Source: Planococcus halocryophilus
GTDB lineage: Bacteria > Bacillota > Bacilli > Bacillales_A > Planococcaceae
Direction: 5' to 3'
Length of the DNA stretch: 64,000 nucleotides
Assembly: GCF_001687585.2 (NCBI RefSeq)
Contig: NZ_CP016537.2
Coordinates: 2,576,001-2,640,000, forward strand
The translations under genes and the position numbers were made by a program. The stretch's first letter is position 1, and each line of letters starts with the position of its first letter. The notes under the pieces are model-generated. The model worked only from the letters and a program-made list of their open reading frames with translations. It had not been told where the DNA came from and did no database searches. This document shows, piece by piece, positions 61,749-64,000 of the stretch.

Positions 61749-62624
61749 TTACTTAACTGTAGCTTCTTGAAGTTTTTTCTCAAACAACTCCAACAACTGC
61801 TCACGCAGCTCTGGACGTTTCAAAGCAAATTCAATTGTCGTCTCAATAAAACCGAATTTCTCACCAACATCAAAACGTTGGCCATCAAAATCATAAGCAT
61901 AAACCGACTGAACTTCATTTAACTTCTGAATCGCATCAGTCAATTGAATTTCTCCACCTGCTCCTAGTTGGTGCTGACCTAAGTATTCAAATATTTCCGG
62001 GGTTAATATATAGCGACCCATGATTGCATAATTTGATGGGGCTGTTCCGGCTGTTGGTTTCTCAACAAACTTGTTAACTTGGATCAATTTACCGTCTACT
62101 GAAACAGGATCAATAATGCCATAACGATCTGTGTCTTGTGCAGCCACTTGTTGGACGCCGATTACACTCTTACCAGTTACTTCATGTTGATTCATCAATT
62201 GAGCTAAGCAAGGCTCATCATTTTCAACAATATCATCACCTAGCAAAACAGCAAATGGTTCATCACCAATAAACTTACGAGCTGACCAAATCGCATGACC
62301 TAAACCAAGAGGCTGTTTCTGACGAATAAAGTGAATTTCTACCTTAGAAGTTTCTAAAACAGAATCCAACATATCCATCTTACCTTTTCTCATCAAAGTA
62401 TCTTCCAATTCAAATGCATGATCAAAATGGTCTTCTATTGCACGTTTACCCTTCCCTGTAACGATAATAATATCCTCGATACCAGAAGCAATGGCTTCTT
62501 CAATTATATATTGAATCGTTGGTTTATCGACAATTGGTAACATTTCTTTTGGCATAGCTTTTGTCGCTGGCAGGAAGCGGGTTCCGAGTCCAGCTGCGGG
62601 AATAATGGCTTTTTTCACTTTCAT
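61749..62624 (-). CDS. galU: UTP-glucose-1-phosphate uridylyltransferase, copy 2
   Basis: A 291-residue protein closely similar to copy 1 (13175-14056), with the same [14 protein letters not shown] and [11 protein letters not shown] blocks. Both are complete, so both are probably active. It follows ugd and the epimerase in one operon, where its UDP-glucose would be oxidised by Ugd to UDP-glucuronate and then epimerised. Copy 1 stands in a different glycan context, so the two may serve separate pools. Confidence 0.93.
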   Translation of the reverse strand: MKVKKAIIPAAGLGTRFLPATKAMPKEMLPIVDKPTIQYIIEEAIASGIEDIIIVTGKGKRAIEDHFDHAFELEDTLMRKGKMDMLDSVLETSKVEIHFIRQKQPLGLGHAIWSARKFIGDEPFAVLLGDDIVENDEPCLAQLMNQHEVTGKSVIGVQQVAAQDTDRYGIIDPVSVDGKLIQVNKFVEKPTAGTAPSNYAIMGRYILTPEIFEYLGQHQLGAGGEIQLTDAIQKLNEVQSVYAYDFDGQRFDVGEKFGFIETTIEFALKRPELREQLLELFEKKLQEATVK

Positions 62625-62704
62625 CTTAACACCTACTTATACTCTAGACCTTAATAATCAGTCTTTTCTTATTAAATAATTGAAGCAACTACCTAAAGAG
62701 ATAG

Positions 62705-63736
62705 TTAAACCATTTTGTAGTATTCACAATACCAATCAGTAAACTTTTGTAGTCCCTCTTCAATAGATGTTTTCGGTTTGAAGCCAATCGCTTCTTCCAG
62801 TAATTTTGTAGAAGCATACGTCGCAGGCACATCACCCGGCTTAATCGGCTCAAATTTCTTTTTGAACTCTATTGTTCTCCCTAAGCTATTACTCAAACAT
62901 TTCTCAAGTGTCTCAATAAAGACCATCAGTTTCTCTGGGCTACTATTACCAATATTAAAGATTTCATGTGGGACTTCCCCATCTTCACTTGGCGGATTTG
63001 ATAAAAGACGTTGAATTCCTTCTACAATATCATCCACATAGGTAAAATCACGGTATAAGTCGTTTTCAAAATCACCATCATTGAAGATTTTTATTTCCTC
63101 ATCTGCAAACAGTTTGTCTGTAAAACCAAAGTAGGCCATATCCGGGCGTCCCATTGGACCGTATACTGTAAAGAATCGAAGTCCTGTTGCTGGGATTTTG
63201 TATAAATGGCTATAGGTATGAGCCATCAATTCATTCGATTTCTTTGTAGACGCATATAACGACACCGGATTATCCACAAAATCAGTTTCCTCGAAAGGCA
63301 CTTTCTTGTTGGCTCCATATACAGAACTCGATGAAGCATACAACAAGTGGTCCACTGGATAATGACGGCAAGCTTCTATAATATTGTAGAAACCGATAAC
63401 GTTGCTTTGAATATAGACATCAGGATTTTCAATCGAATATCTCACACCTGCTTGAGCTGCTAAGTTTACTACGATATTCGGTTTGTATTCCTCAAAGAGA
63501 CTTGTGACTAATTCTTTATCCGAAATGTCTCCTTTGACGAAAGTGAATTTTTTATTTGACTTCAATTGAGCCAAACGATCATGCTTCAATTTAACGTCAT
63601 AGTATTCATTAAGGTTGTCAATTCCAACTACTTTGCAGCCAGCTTCCAATAAGCGATTTGTAAGGTAATAACCAATAAATCCAGCTGCGCCGGTGATGAA
63701 ATATACTTTACTAGAGTCTAGCGGCTTGTAACTCAA
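62705..63736 (-). CDS. UDP-glucuronate 4-epimerase-like NAD-dependent epimerase
   Basis: A 343-residue extended SDR enzyme with FITGAAGFIGYYL (NAD binding), YASSSSVYG and the Tyr/Lys pair in SLYASTKKSNE. NEYYDVKLKHDRL and MGRPDMAYFGF are typical of UDP-glucuronate 4-epimerases (CapI-like), which give UDP-galacturonate. The start is a TTG at 63736 with AAGGAG 10 nt upstream, inside the end of ugd (26-nt overlap). The preceding ugd supplies its substrate. Confidence 0.9.
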   Translation of the reverse strand: MSYKPLDSSKVYFITGAAGFIGYYLTNRLLEAGCKVVGIDNLNEYYDVKLKHDRLAQLKSNKKFTFVKGDISDKELVTSLFEEYKPNIVVNLAAQAGVRYSIENPDVYIQSNVIGFYNIIEACRHYPVDHLLYASSSSVYGANKKVPFEETDFVDNPVSLYASTKKSNELMAHTYSHLYKIPATGLRFFTVYGPMGRPDMAYFGFTDKLFADEEIKIFNDGDFENDLYRDFTYVDDIVEGIQRLLSNPPSEDGEVPHEIFNIGNSSPEKLMVFIETLEKCLSNSLGRTIEFKKKFEPIKPGDVPATYASTKLLEEAIGFKPKTSIEEGLQKFTDWYCEYYKMV

Positions 63737-64000
63737 GCTTTCTCAACTCCTTGAGTGCATCTTTGTTTGCGGGCGCCCGACCAACAGAATAATACTCTAC
63801 TCCAGCTTGTTTCATCTCTTCCACACTATGTAGATTCCGACCATCATACAGCAGAGGTGTTCTCATTAACTGTTTATACGTTTGTGCATCGATTGTCTTC
63901 ACTTCTTCCCATTCAGTAAAGATAAAGCAGACGTTCGCATCTTCCAAAGCTTCTTCGATGCTTGAGACATATGTGATACTACCATTATCAATTTTGCCTT
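63711..64000 (-). CDS. ugd: UDP-glucose 6-dehydrogenase, C-terminal part (cut by window edge)
   Basis: The last 96 residues of a UDP-glucose/GDP-mannose dehydrogenase. The C-terminal UDP-binding domain reads CFIFTEWEEVKTID and LLYDGRNLHSVEEM (DGRN is the family motif). The enzyme oxidises UDP-glucose to UDP-glucuronate. It overlaps the downstream epimerase gene by 26 nt, so the two are translationally linked. Confidence 0.9.
   Translation of the reverse strand, partial: GKIDNGSITYVSSIEEALEDANVCFIFTEWEEVKTIDAQTYKQLMRTPLLYDGRNLHSVEEMKQAGVEYYSVGRAPANKDALKELRKLELQAARL

Overview
The window looks like chromosomal DNA of a low-to-moderate GC Gram-positive bacterium, most likely Bacillales and perhaps Planococcaceae. 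The evidence is strong Shine-Dalgarno sequences with frequent TTG/GTG starts, dense Rho-independent terminators, a class D sortase with its substrate, VanZ proteins, a CcpA-type cre site and FemAB-like proteins. There is no rRNA or tRNA here to confirm the taxonomy.

Region 1 (1-14 kb, mostly minus strand) is a cell-surface glycan locus. It holds dTDP-sugar genes (rfbB fragment, rfbA), a sugar aminotransferase, a flippase, a GT2 glycosyltransferase, two paralogous membrane-anchored beta-helix proteins, two FemAB/GNAT-like proteins, galE, a VanZ protein, a decayed polysaccharide deacetylase and galU. A third FemAB-like paralogue lies with a DegT-like PLP protein at 20.4-22.5 kb. The theme returns at the far end (61.7-64 kb) with ugd, a UDP-glucuronate epimerase and a second galU.

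Region 2 (14-34 kb) is mixed housekeeping and accessory DNA: a PAS-GGDEF-EAL protein, a CPA antiporter, an XRE regulator, an SGNH-like protein lacking catalytic residues, an N5-(carboxyethyl)ornithine synthase-like dehydrogenase with an apparent ATT start, a formamidase-family protein, a trypsin-like protease fused to an EndoG-type nuclease, an aldo/keto reductase, a giant TPR protein with an embedded C39 domain and a second VanZ protein.

Region 3 (33-53 kb) holds a nitroreductase-MarR-monooxygenase operon with a visible operator, a HEPN/LA2681-like protein, a divergent sortase D-CHRD substrate pair, a 1848-residue amylopullulanase under cre and LacI-type operators, an excalibur protein, proBA, an LLM oxidoreductase/ATP-grasp operon and two secreted phosphoesterases.

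Region 4 (53-61.5 kb) is a mobile-element zone: a ComM/YifB ATPase with an apparent ATA start, a REP-associated tyrosine transposase plus a decayed copy of its 3' end, an IS21-like element, and an IS66 element inserted in the IS21 end. The IS66 element has a perfect 8-bp target duplication and four tandem copies of its right end.

The most unusual signal is a set of five intergenic arrays (9.05, 21.36, 26.14, 35.06 and 44.91 kb). In each, a short conserved word recurs every 21 bp (or strictly alternating 20/21 bp), separated by variable sequence. The word differs between most loci, the period does not. All five lie next to gene starts and none lies in the convergent gaps. Two arrays are themselves packaged with hairpins into larger tandem units of 186 and 298 bp.
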